This document shows, piece after piece, positions 55,841 through 64,000 of a stretch of 64,000 bases of DNA. Location: NCBI GenBank assembly GCA_038380435.1, contig JAWZYU010000028.1, positions 46,311,095 to 46,375,094 on the forward strand, given 5' to 3'. The position numbers and the translations under genes were made by a program. Position 1 is the stretch's first letter. Each line of letters starts with the position of its first letter. The notes beneath the pieces are model-generated. The model ran no database searches. It worked only from the letters and a program-made list of their open reading frames with translations, and had not been told where the DNA came from. Origin of the DNA: Ryuthela nishihirai. Taxonomy: Eukaryota > Arthropoda > Arachnida > Araneae > Heptathelidae.

Positions 55841-56066
55841 GAATCAAATCATCACAGTTTGAAACATCGATTAGAATATTTTCCCTTTCGTTACGTTGAA
55901 AAAAAAAAGAGAACTTTCAGGTTAGTGATACCCCAGGGTATCCGCCTCTATGTCCCACACAAAACTCTTCCCAAGTAGCTGAAAATCAAATAAGAACTCG
56001 AGGAATAAACTCCATCGTCATCCAAAGTCATTTTCAAGAGCCGTCTTGCATTTAGTGTAACAGCCT

Positions 56067-56456
56067 AACCAAAGCATTCCCTCCTTCTCCCTTCCATCCC
56101 CCCCCCAAAATTCAAACACTTTCTACACTCTTCCTCTTACATCCCAAACCTAACTCTCACTCTCTCTCTCCTCCTTCTCCTCCGCGATTATTTCAACCCT
56201 CCCCAAACGACAAATTCCAACTCTATACTTAAGAATGATAGGTAGCATCCTCAAGGATCATTAATCGCTCCTACCCATTTCCGTGAGCGCACCTGCAATC
56301 CCCCGCTTTCTTCCTCCCCCACCCTCTCACTGCTATCCCCCTCCCCTCTTCCTCCTCTCCCCCCTATCACCTGAGAAGGCACATATGGCCACTTTGGTGA
56401 AGTTCACTTCTGCGTTGCGTGTCCCGTCGCATTGCTTCAGATGTTCCGTGAAATTA
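56067..56456 (+). repeat. Duplicated block, copy 2 (no MITE)
   Basis: This is the counterpart of 49247-49843 without the MITE. It is pyrimidine-rich in its first third and ends with CGCATTGCTTCAGATGTTCC. The 65-codon frame inside it has no known domain. Confidence 0.85.
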
Positions 56457-57158
56457 TGGCTCCCTAGCCCATCACCATAAATCCGGTTTTCTTCAGAGAC
56501 GCGAGTCCGACAACACGTGTTCTGGCCGGGGATTTAATCACGAGGTTATAGGAGTACAGAGAAACCGCTTCATTTTCTCCATCTTTGCCTCTCGCCCCCT
56601 TCCCCTTTTCTCCCCTCCCCATTTGAAACTTACCGTTTTCTCTTCTCCCTTAACAGTCCCGGCTTTTCTTCCCCTCCCCGCCAATTTTTCATCCCTCCTC
56701 TTCCTCCTCCATACACTAAAGGAGGCGGAAGAATAACTCTCTCTCCTCTTCCACCATTTCTAGCATTTCATCCGCAGCTTCGTGACACGCGTGACTTCCC
56801 CGCGACTTGGACGCGCGAGGACCTGGAGCGCACGGATGTTTTCGCATGCGTCATACTGGCAGCTCGGGATGCGGCGGCGATCCGTCTCTCCCGTCTCGAG
56901 ATGGCAGAGCTTTAATGCAGACTGATGCGCGGAAAATCGTTTTGTTAACATGCTGATAAGTTAGCGAGCCTCTCTCTGTCTCGCGCGCGCTCTCCCCTCC
57001 ATATCCACCCCCTCCTTTGGAACACGACAGAAGAGAGAAAGAATCTTTGGAAGCTGGACGATGAAGATGGAGGTGGAAGCATAGCTGTAAGGTAGAGAAA
57101 AATGATGATGTTTACAAAAATGAGAAATAGGGCGAAAACGTAGGTAGAAAATTAAGAG
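56457..57158. other. Unassigned stretch, pyrimidine-rich then GC-mixed
   Basis: CT-rich tracts (56560-56760) are followed by a locally CpG-rich part (56765-56990, with GACACGCGTGACTTCCCCGC and CGCGCGCGC). No domain appears in its frames. The CpG-rich piece may be regulatory but nothing shows that directly. Confidence 0.4.
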
Positions 57159-57302
57159 GAAGTGGATTGAGTACGCAAATGTTAAAGAAGTGAAAGGTGA
57201 ATTATGGGTAAGAAATTTGAAAAAAAAATGTTAGTCTGAAAAGAAAAGGAGAATGTCAAATATTAACAATAGCCCCATCGTTTTTTATGGGAGAGGAGAG
57301 AG
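57159..57302 (+). repeat. Long direct repeat, left copy, flanking a SINE-A
   Basis: GAAGTGGATTGAGTACGC ... TATGGGAGAGGAGAGAG matches 57691-57837 over about 144 bp with a few substitutions and small indels. The SINE fills exactly the space between the two copies. Confidence 0.9.
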
Positions 57303-57690
57303 TTGGGTTGGGTTGTTTTACCTCTGAGCGGCACTTATTTGCACACCATGGGCTAAATGGCCAGGTCACATGGACCCCGAAGGCTCAGAGAAGGTTGGGG
57401 GAGGGGACCCACTGGAACTGCTGTTGGGAGACAGATGGTAGCCCCCCGTCAAGGCCATCCAGCGTGTTCTTTAACGTACACAGGGTATGGCTCTCCCGCA
57501 CACGGGGCCAGGCTTAACGTCCCATCCGACGGACGGCGGCCTTTCCAAGCCCATCGGTGTCCCCTACTGACCATGGGCAGGGCGGGGAATTTTGCGGAGA
57601 TAAATCTCAACGCTGACCCAGCTGGGACTCGAACCTGGGAACTGCAGATTACGAGCCTGGCGCGCTACCAACTGAGCCACCCCCGCCCCA
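57303..57690 (-). mobile_element. SINE-A, full length, between ~144-bp direct repeats
   Basis: This copy is close to consensus, from AACCCAACCCAA at its 3' end to GGGGCGGGGGTGGCTCAGTT. Its left border touches the end of the left direct repeat and its right border touches the start of the right one. Confidence 0.95.
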
Positions 57691-57837
57691 GAAGATGGAT
57701 TGAGTACTCAAGTGTTAAAGAAGTGAAAGGTGAATTATGGGCAAGAAATTTGAAAAAAAAATGTTAGTCTGAAGGGAAAAGGAGAATGTCAATTATTAAC
57801 AATAGCCCCATCGTTTTTTATGGGAGAAGGGAGAGAG
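57691..57837 (+). repeat. Long direct repeat, right copy
   Basis: GAAGATGGATTGAGTACTC ... TATGGGAGAAGGGAGAGAG. Beyond 57837 the sequence (AAGATTCTGCAG) has no match beside the left copy. Confidence 0.9.
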
Positions 57838-58096
57838 AAGATTCTGCAGCAAGCCAGTATCGTCACTTGATGTTCCAACGTTCAAATCTCCACTGCACCT
57901 GCATTGAGATTTTTTCCGATAATCTCTTTTCTACCCTATGGAGAAAAAAAGGAGACATTGATCATTCTTGGAAGTAGCGTCGTCTGCCAGATGGAACACT
58001 AATCTCCGGTCCCATCTGCGGAATAGTTATATCTTGTTTCCCTACGTAGCTACGAGTTCTTGAGGGGTTCTTGTGACTTGGTCATTTATCCCAATG

Positions 58097-61000
58097 TCAT
58101 CATCATCATCATCATCCTCAAGCAGCCATGGGCTACGGAGGTCCAACCAGACCGTGCAATTTAGTTCTCCAAGCAAGTCTATCCTGAGCTACATCTACTG
58201 CATCTGGCCACTGCACACAAATTCTAACAAGGTCCTGTTTGACATTGTCAGCCCACCGCATCCTAGGTCTCCCCTTCTTTCTGAGGCCTTTAGGCACACT
58301 GTTCATAACCCTATTCGCCAATCTATAATTATTCATACGGGCAACATGGCCAAACCAACGGAGTCTCTCTCTGCACAATATGCTGCTTAAAGGAGGTTGC
58401 AAACTCCTTTGCCTAACCTCATCATTAGTTACAAAGTTGAACCACCTAATGCCCAAGATACTGCGTAAGCATCTGGAATCAAAAGCATCTAGTTTCCTGT
58501 TATCTTGTTTACAAAGTGTCCAAGTTTCACTACCATAACTAACCCTAGAAAGAACCAAACTATTATACAGTCTAATTTTAGTCTTTAGGTGTATACGCCT
58601 ATTTCTCCACACTCTCCATAGATTCTTAAAAGTCCCAGCAGCAATCCCTATTCGTCTGTTAATCTCATGCCGCACATCACCATTATCTGTTACATAGCTC
58701 CCAAGATAATTAAACTGCGACACCTGCTCAAGACTGCGACCATTCAGATTAACTGAATCACAGCCTGCCTGACCAATTTTCATCACTTTAGTTTTCTCTC
58801 TGTTTATAACCAAACCTACTCTACTACCAGTCTCATCAACGGCTCGAATGAAAGAGTTCATCTCATCAACATCATTTGCCAGAAGGGCTAAATCATCAGC
58901 ATAATCTAAATCAGAAATTTTCCTATCTCCAGCCCATTTAAGGCCAAAATCTTTCCCTTGAAGTGAATTTCGCATAACATAATCAATAACCAAGCTAAAG
59001 AGAAAAGGAGACAAAATGCACCCTTGTCGAACACCAGAAGTAATGCTAAACCAATTGCTACAAGCCTTACCAACTCTCACACACGACTCAGTGTTATTAT
59101 AGAGAGCTTTCATAATGTTAACTAACTTGTCTGGTATACCATATGATCTCACAATCAACCACAAATTATGACGATCAACAGAGTCGAAAGCCTTTTTGAA
59201 ATCAACAAAGCTAGCAACCAAAGGTTTCTGAAACTCTAAACATTTCTCAAGAATCTGCCTAAGCGAAAATATCTGATCTACACATCCCCTACCACTTCTG
59301 AATCCACATTGCTCATCACGCAATTGCCTGTCAACCAGATTCTTAATTCTATTAAGCACAATCATGGAAAGAACTTTTCCTGGAACAGAGAGTAGGCTGA
59401 TACCCCTATAGTTATCACAAGAACTGCAATCACCTTTTTTGAAAATAGGGATAACAATAGCTCTGGTAAAATCCTTAGGAACCATGCCTTTATCATAAAA
59501 GAGATTCAGAATTTCAGTCATCCAAGTGGTAACCGAAACATTCCCAGCTCTAAGCATTTCCGTAGTAATTTCATCTACCCCTGGGGATTTATGAAGTTTA
59601 AGTTTAGAAACAGCCAAACTAACTTCAGATTGTGTTATAGGGCCAACATTAAAGTCACCAATGCATCTATCATCATTGCAAACAATGGGAGTAGAACTAA
59701 CTACATTGTTTAGAACATCACTGAAATGCTCAGCCCACCTAGCCATGACAGAATCCTCCCCTTCTATAACCTTACCTTGTTTATCCTTCAATCCTTGTAT
59801 GCCTGTCCGTTTTCTACCACACAAAACATTAACTATCTGGTACAGCTCTCTGCTGTTGTGCTGTCTAACTGCTTCCTCGGCTTTGTCAGCCAAACCATCA
59901 AGCCAAAAATTTTTATCAGCAGCTAACTGATCCTTTACAAGTTTATTAAGGTCTCTGTAATGCTTTCTATTAGGACTAGTAGGGTATTGATTAAGGGCAT
60001 TCCTGCAGTTCTTTCTTTCCGAAATAAGCTCAAGTGCCTTATCACTCAGATAATTTTGCCTCTTCTGCTCCTTTTTTCCTAAAAGAGTACTGTTAGTGTC
60101 CAAAAAAGCCTGTTTAAAATGATCCCATTCTTCCTCAACTTCAGTAGTAAGTAAACCATGACTGTCATAATGACTAAGTAACCTATCATGGTAAGCTTTG
60201 GCTATAACTGGATCTTTCAGAGCTTCAGTATTAAAAGTAAATTTTTTAACCCTAGCACAACACTTTTTAAGTTTAAGTTGCAACACACTTTTAACAAGGT
60301 AATGGTCAGATCCAATTTCAGCTCCCCTATATGCCCTGGTATTCCTAACAGAACTAGTCCATTTGCTGTTAATTAATATGTAATCAATCATATTCTTATG
60401 CAGCCCATCAGGTGAAACCCATGTGTACTTATGTATGTCGCGGTGTTTGTAATAAGTGTTAGTTATTCTGAATCCATTGAGTTTACTTACCTGTAGGAGA
60501 CGTTGCCCATTGCTATTGCAGCTACCAATACCAAAAGGGCCTATTACTCCTCCCCAAAGGTCAGAGTCAGTACCAACTTTGGCATTGAAGTCACCAAGAA
60601 CAAGGGTAATATCTCCTTTCTTGACAGAATTCAAAATATCCTGAAGTTGTCCATAAAACCTATCCTTCTCATCCTCATCGGCATCCTCAGTGGGGGCATA
60701 ACAGCAGATAACATTCAAGTCTTTAACGCTTGTCTGAAATTTTGCTGTAAGAAACCTTTCATTAATGCACTCATATCCTAGAAGAGCATCACTAGCGTGT
60801 CTGCTGAGAAGCAGACCCACGCCTTGGTGATGCTTTTTGTCGTCCCTCCCTGAAAAGAGAAATTTAAGATTATTTTTAAGAATCTGACCTTTATCTGTCC
60901 ATCTGGTCTCTTGCAAGCCGAGAATATCTAAATTATAACGGTGGAATTCTTGTGTGAGGACATCAAGAGAAAAAGCTCTGTGCAGAGTCCTCACATTCCA

Positions 61001-61505
61001 ACTACCTATGGAGAGAAAATGGTTAGTGGGATGTTTAAAGAAACTATGTTTATTGAGAGAGGGAATGCCGACAATATCAAACAGCCCCCTAATCGCAGAC
61101 ATGGGGCAAAGACCCGTTCCCCCACCACTAAAGGCTGAAGCCATCTACACTGGAAGACTTCCTCCAATGTAGAATTTGACGATGCCAATAGAAGCAAAGA
61201 GTTCAGGTGCCTGCGATGACTTCTGCTCAGGATTATCCACCAGCTGATAAACATATCCTGTGGATCTATTCACTTGGGGCTGTCAACCCACAAACAAAAA
61301 GAAAACACAGCGGAAGATTTTCCCTCCACAGAAGCCCACCAGTGCAGCAAAATCAGGATCCATAATCAAGCTCAGAGCCATATATCTGTCCAGTCCAGTA
61401 GGTTTATATGGTCAGCACCAGGACCCTGTGTGGTTGACCACTCCTCAGCAGGGTAGAAAAAAAGAAAAGTAGCCATAGTTGTCCAGATCAGTAGGCCACA
61501 CTAAT
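58097..61505 (-). mobile_element. Full-length RTE-like LINE with intact ORF
   Basis: The 3' end is a (GAT/ATC)n run (58097-58116), next to a short 3' UTR reading GCCCATGGCTGCTTGAGG on the minus strand. The 5' UTR extends to about 61505, where similarity to the copy at 8510 stops. To the left, 58060-58095 is a SINE-A tail fragment (TTGTGACTTGGTCATTTATC), so the element may have inserted in an old SINE. No certain target-site duplication was found. Confidence 0.9.
58133..61144 (-). CDS. RTE endonuclease-reverse transcriptase, intact, 1003 aa
   Basis: The protein would cut target DNA and copy element RNA at the cut. Endonuclease motifs (about residues 45-290) are GSWNVRTLH, LQETRWTDKG, CCYAPTED, LVLGDFNAKVG and GSDHYLVK. 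The RT (about 500-780) shows KSPGVDEITTEMLRAG, IPIFKKGD, NYRGISLLSVPGKVLS, GFRSGRGCVDQIF, motif A FVDFKKAFDSVDR, motif B GVRQGCILSPFLFS and catalytic YADD. The C-terminal part has YGSETWTL, RWFGHVARM and GRPRMRWADNVKQDL, found in RTE-type proteins. The ATG at 61144 follows directly after an in-frame TAG, which fixes the start. There is one ORF and no RNase H, as usual for RTE. No defect is visible, so this copy may be active or very recently inserted. Confidence 0.96.
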   Translation of the reverse strand: MASAFSGGGTGLCPMSAIRGLFDIVGIPSLNKHSFFKHPTNHFLSIGSWNVRTLHRAFSLDVLTQEFHRYNLDILGLQETRWTDKGQILKNNLKFLFSGRDDKKHHQGVGLLLSRHASDALLGYECINERFLTAKFQTSVKDLNVICCYAPTEDADEDEKDRFYGQLQDILNSVKKGDITLVLGDFNAKVGTDSDLWGGVIGPFGIGSCNSNGQRLLQVSKLNGFRITNTYYKHRDIHKYTWVSPDGLHKNMIDYILINSKWTSSVRNTRAYRGAEIGSDHYLVKSVLQLKLKKCCARVKKFTFNTEALKDPVIAKAYHDRLLSHYDSHGLLTTEVEEEWDHFKQAFLDTNSTLLGKKEQKRQNYLSDKALELISERKNCRNALNQYPTSPNRKHYRDLNKLVKDQLAADKNFWLDGLADKAEEAVRQHNSRELYQIVNVLCGRKRTGIQGLKDKQGKVIEGEDSVMARWAEHFSDVLNNVVSSTPIVCNDDRCIGDFNVGPITQSEVSLAVSKLKLHKSPGVDEITTEMLRAGNVSVTTWMTEILNLFYDKGMVPKDFTRAIVIPIFKKGDCSSCDNYRGISLLSVPGKVLSMIVLNRIKNLVDRQLRDEQCGFRSGRGCVDQIFSLRQILEKCLEFQKPLVASFVDFKKAFDSVDRHNLWLIVRSYGIPDKLVNIMKALYNNTESCVRVGKACSNWFSITSGVRQGCILSPFLFSLVIDYVMRNSLQGKDFGLKWAGDRKISDLDYADDLALLANDVDEMNSFIRAVDETGSRVGLVINREKTKVMKIGQAGCDSVNLNGRSLEQVSQFNYLGSYVTDNGDVRHEINRRIGIAAGTFKNLWRVWRNRRIHLKTKIRLYNSLVLSRVSYGSETWTLCKQDNRKLDAFDSRCLRSILGIRWFNFVTNDEVRQRSLQPPLSSILCRERLRWFGHVARMNNYRLANRVMNSVPKGLRKKGRPRMRWADNVKQDLVRICVQWPDAVDVAQDRLAWRTKLHGLVGPP

Positions 61506-61662
61506 CTGGCAGCCCTCCCCTTCCGTTCACTTCCACAAGAGAGTATCTCTTTTGAAAGTTACTAACGGTCCGCACCACGATGATGAGCATAATTCGTTTC
61601 ATAATTGGAGTTGTTTCGTTTGGGATTTGGTATAAGGCTTTCTATTGTTCCTTTTTTGTTCC

Positions 61663-61802
61663 AATTCTGAGTGGCGCTATTACTTATTTCTTTGGGCTAA
61701 ATGGCCAGGTCACAAAGACCCCGAGGGCTCAGAGAATTATGTTCGAAGGGACGTTCTGAGCACGTTCTTTGACGTGCTCAGAGTATGTCTTCTCCTCGCA
61801 CA
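61663..61802 (-). mobile_element. Old SINE-A, tail part, split by a younger SINE-A
   Basis: The tail-side blocks (GGCTAAATGGCCAGGTCACA, CACGTTCTTTGACGTGC) are present with a large deletion. The copy resumes at 62373. Confidence 0.8.
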
Positions 61803-62363
61803 CGGGGGACGGGGGTGGCTCAGTCGGTAGCGCGTCAGGCTCGTAATCTGTAGTTCCCAGGTTCGAGTCCCAGCTGGGTCAGCGTTGAGATTTATCTCCG
61901 CAAAATTCCCCGCCCTGCCCACGGTCAGTAGGGGACACCGATGGGCTTGAAAAAGCCACCGTCCGTCGGATGGGACGTTAAGCCGTGGCCCCGTGTGCGG
62001 GAGAGACATACCCTGTGCACGTTAAAGAACACGCTGGATGGCCTTGACGGGAGGCTACCATCTGTCTCCCAACAGCTGTTCCAGTGGGTCCCCTCCCCCA
62101 ACCTTCTCTGAGCCTTCGGGGTCCATGTGACCTGGCCATTTAGCCCATGGTGTGCAAAAAAGTGCCGCTCAGAAGTAAAACAACTCAACGTTAAAGAACA
62201 CGCTGGATGGCCTTGACGGGAGGCTACCATCTGTCTCCCAACAGCTGTTCCAGCGGGTCCCCTCCCCCAACCTTCTCTGAGCCTTCGGGGTCCATGTGAC
62301 CTGGCCATTTAGCCCATGGTGTGCAAAAAAGTGCCGCTCAGAGGTAAAACAACCCAACCCAAC
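61803..62363 (+). mobile_element. SINE-A with two 3' units, 9-bp TSD, nested
   Basis: CCTCGCACA is at 61794-61802 and 62364-62372. The second tail unit joins at about 62189 (CTCAACGTTAAAGAAC). It is inserted in antiparallel orientation into the older SINE around it. Confidence 0.93.
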
Positions 62364-62372
62364 CCTCGCACA

Positions 62373-62535
62373 TGGCACACATCCCATAGGACCTTTCCAA
62401 GTGCTTCAGTGTCCCCTACTGACCTAGGGAAGGCGGAGAATTTTGCAGAAATAACCCTCAAGGCTGTCTCAGGTAGGACTCCAACCTGGGAACTATAGAT
62501 TACGAGTTTGACGCATTACCGACTGAGACCCACCC
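62373..62535 (-). mobile_element. Old SINE-A, head part
   Basis: It continues from 61802: body (GTGTCCCCTACTGACC), linker, and head complement (TCCAACCTGGGAAC, TACCGACTGAGACCCACCCC). Confidence 0.8.
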
Positions 62536-62540
62536 CTCTG

Positions 62541-62640
62541 ATGTGGAGGGGATCCACTGGAAAGCTTTAAAGAGACATATGAACGTCTCTCGTCAAGGAC
62601 ATCCAGCGTGTTCTTTAAAGTGCACAGGGTATTGTCATGT
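62541..62640 (-). mobile_element. SINE-A tail-side fragment
   Basis: GGGGATCCACTGGAAAGC through CATCCAGCGTGTTCTTTAAA and TGCACAGGGTAT corresponds to the C-rich and central blocks only. Confidence 0.75.
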
Positions 62641-62742
62641 CCCCGAATTTTACATTTATTTTGCCAAATGCAGCCACATCTCTACTACATAAATCCTTGT
62701 TTAAATCTAGCTTGTCCTTCTGACATTTAATTTTCTCATTCT

Positions 62743-63076
62743 TCACATTATTATCTTAACGAACTCACTAAGTCCTAAATTTCTTTCTCTGATAATACCA
62801 TTTTTATTATCATCTTTCTCACTATCAGGTATCTTACCAAATATTTCACCCTTATTATCCAGAGGAATATTTTCTTCAGTAAATTTAGGCCCACTATCTT
62901 CTACTTTAAATTTAATGATATTCTTAATATTATTATCGAACACCTCGTTCGTACCATTTACCTCATTATCAAGGACATTGGTGTCAACGTGGAGACTCTT
63001 TAACGGAAAAATACTCCGATCTTTCCAATCAGCCTTCGGCTTTCTAATTGTTCTGCCAGCTGTATTAGGCCCAAAC
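62743..63076 (-). other. Possible host coding fragment (charged open frame)
   Basis: One minus-strand frame stays open for about 110 codons, from the edge of the SINE-derived palindrome to a stop at 62743, with residues such as ADWKDRSIFPLKSLH, EVNGTNEVFDNNIKN and GKIPDSEKDDNKNG. Composition is mixed and highly charged, unlike the repeat-derived frames elsewhere. There is no ATG at its start (the first usable start-like codon is GTG at 62943), and no recognisable domain. It could be part of an exon, an old transposon piece, or chance in AT-rich DNA. Confidence 0.22.
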
Positions 63077-63085
63077 CTGGTGGCT

Positions 63086-63130
63086 CAGTCGGTAGCGCGT
63101 CAGGCTCGTAGCCTGACGCGCTACCGACTG
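63086..63130. repeat. Perfect 21-bp palindrome made of the SINE-A head
   Basis: CAGTCGGTAGCGCGTCAGGC plus T, loop CGT, then the exact complement AGCCTGACGCGCTACCGACT plus G. The arms are the A-box region of SINE-A in both orientations. Confidence 0.96.
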
Positions 63131-63205
63131 ATGGCCTTGTGACCTGGATCCCGAAGGCTCAGAGAAGGTTGGGGGAGGGGACCCACTGGAACAGCTGTTG
63201 GGGGA
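63131..63205 (-). mobile_element. Left part of a SINE-A split by another SINE-A
   Basis: GTGACCTGGATCCCGAAGG through GGAACAGCTGTTGGGGGA, interrupted at 63205 and resumed at 63776. The tail end is missing. Confidence 0.85.
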
Positions 63206-63764
63206 TGGGGCGGGGGTGGCTCAGTCGGTAGCGCGTCAGGCTCGTAATCTGTAGTTCCCAGGTTAGAGTCCCAGCTGGGTCAGCGTTGAGATTTATCTCC
63301 GCAAAAATTCCCCGCCCTGCCCACGGTCAGTAGGGGACACCGATGGGCTTGGAAAGGCCGCCGTCCGTCGGATGGGACGTTAAGCCGTGGGTCCGTGTGC
63401 GGGAGAGCCATACCCTGTGCACGTTAAAGAACACGCTGGATGGCCTTGACGGGAGGCTACCATCTGTCTCCCAACAGCTGTTCCAGTGGGTCCCCACCCC
63501 CAACCTCCTCTGAGTCTTCGGGGTCCATGTGATCTGGCCATTTAGCCCATGGTGTGCAAAAAAGTGCCGCTCAGTGATAAAACAACCCAACGTTAAAGAA
63601 CACGCTGGATGGCCTTGACGGGAGGCTACCATCTGTCTCCCAACAGCTGTTCCAGTGGGTCCCCTCACCCAACATTCTCTGAGCCTTCGGGGTCCATGTG
63701 ACCTGGACATTTAGCCCATGGTGTGCAAAAAAGTGCCGCTCAGAGGTAAAACAACCCAACCCAA
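63206..63764 (+). mobile_element. SINE-A with two 3' units, 11-bp TSD, nested
   Basis: CTGTTGGGGGA is duplicated at 63195-63205 and 63765-63775. The tail-unit junction is at 63591 (CCCAACGTTAAAGAAC). The B box reads GGTTAGAGTCC, a substitution at a normally invariant position. Confidence 0.94.
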
Positions 63765-63775
63765 CTGTTGGGGGA

Positions 63776-64000
63776 CAGATGGTAGCCTCCCGTCAAGGCC
63801 ATCCAGCGTGTTCTTTAACGTGCACAGGGTATGGCTCTCCCGCACACGGGGCCACGGCTTAACGTCCCATCCGACGGACGGCGGCCTTTCCAAGCCCATC
63901 GGTGTCCCCTACTGACCGTGGGCAGGGCGGGCAATTTTGCGGAGATAAATCTCAACGCTGACACAGCTGGGACTCGAACCTCCGAACTACAGATTACGAG
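63776..64000 (-). mobile_element. SINE-A continuing past the window end
   Basis: This continues the copy cut at 63205 and runs through body and B box (complement of GGTTCGAGTCC) to 64000, where the window ends inside the tRNA-like head. Confidence 0.92.

Overview
The window looks like repeat-dense, gene-poor DNA from an invertebrate animal. All recognisable proteins belong to non-LTR retrotransposons, most of the remaining structure is SINEs, MITEs and satellite DNA, and no bacterial or viral gene organisation is visible. An arthropod is my best guess, because I-clade LINEs with a GGTT/AACC tail and RTE elements of this type are familiar from arthropod genomes. A mollusc or another invertebrate cannot be excluded from sequence alone.

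Two SINE families dominate. SINE-A (about 390 bp, more than 30 loci on both strands) has a tRNA-like head with perfect A and B boxes. Its central body carries the GGATGGGACGTTAA...ACGTTAAAGAACAC type of domain seen in widely shared metazoan SINEs, and its 3' end is AAAACAACCCAACCC. Many copies keep 7-13 bp target-site duplications. A subset carries two to seven tandem copies of the 3' part, nearly always joined at the same point. SINE-B (about 195 bp, six loci) has a different tRNA-like head and a 3' end resembling that of the RTE elements here.

The LINEs are: a decayed CR1/L2-like fragment (840-2296, -); a pseudogenised full-length RTE (8510-11990, +); a truncated RTE (33945-34910, +); a 380-bp RTE 3' scrap inside a SINE-B (50138-50518, +); an RTE with an intact 1003-codon ORF (58097-61505, -); and a complete I-clade (Nimb-like) element (40671-46631, -). 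The I-clade element has 9-bp target-site duplications, an intact EN-RT-RNase H ORF2, and an ORF1 broken only by one TGA.

Palindromic Tc1/mariner-type MITEs lie at 7860, 31871, 32379 and 49414, with a half copy at 24352. Tandem repeats are an (ATT)n tract at the left edge, a degenerate ~24-bp minisatellite (4505-7095), a 124-bp satellite followed by a related 61-63-bp satellite (24.4-28.2 kb), and a 24-bp array of about 128 units with a 960-bp higher-order period (52.4-55.5 kb). The stretches between these are AT-rich and show no convincing host gene. One short charged open frame (62743-63076, -) is the only weak candidate for host coding sequence.

Taken together this is a landscape of autonomous LINEs and the SINEs that may depend on them. 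The RTE and I-clade partners suggested by SINE 3' ends both occur here with intact reverse-transcriptase ORFs.
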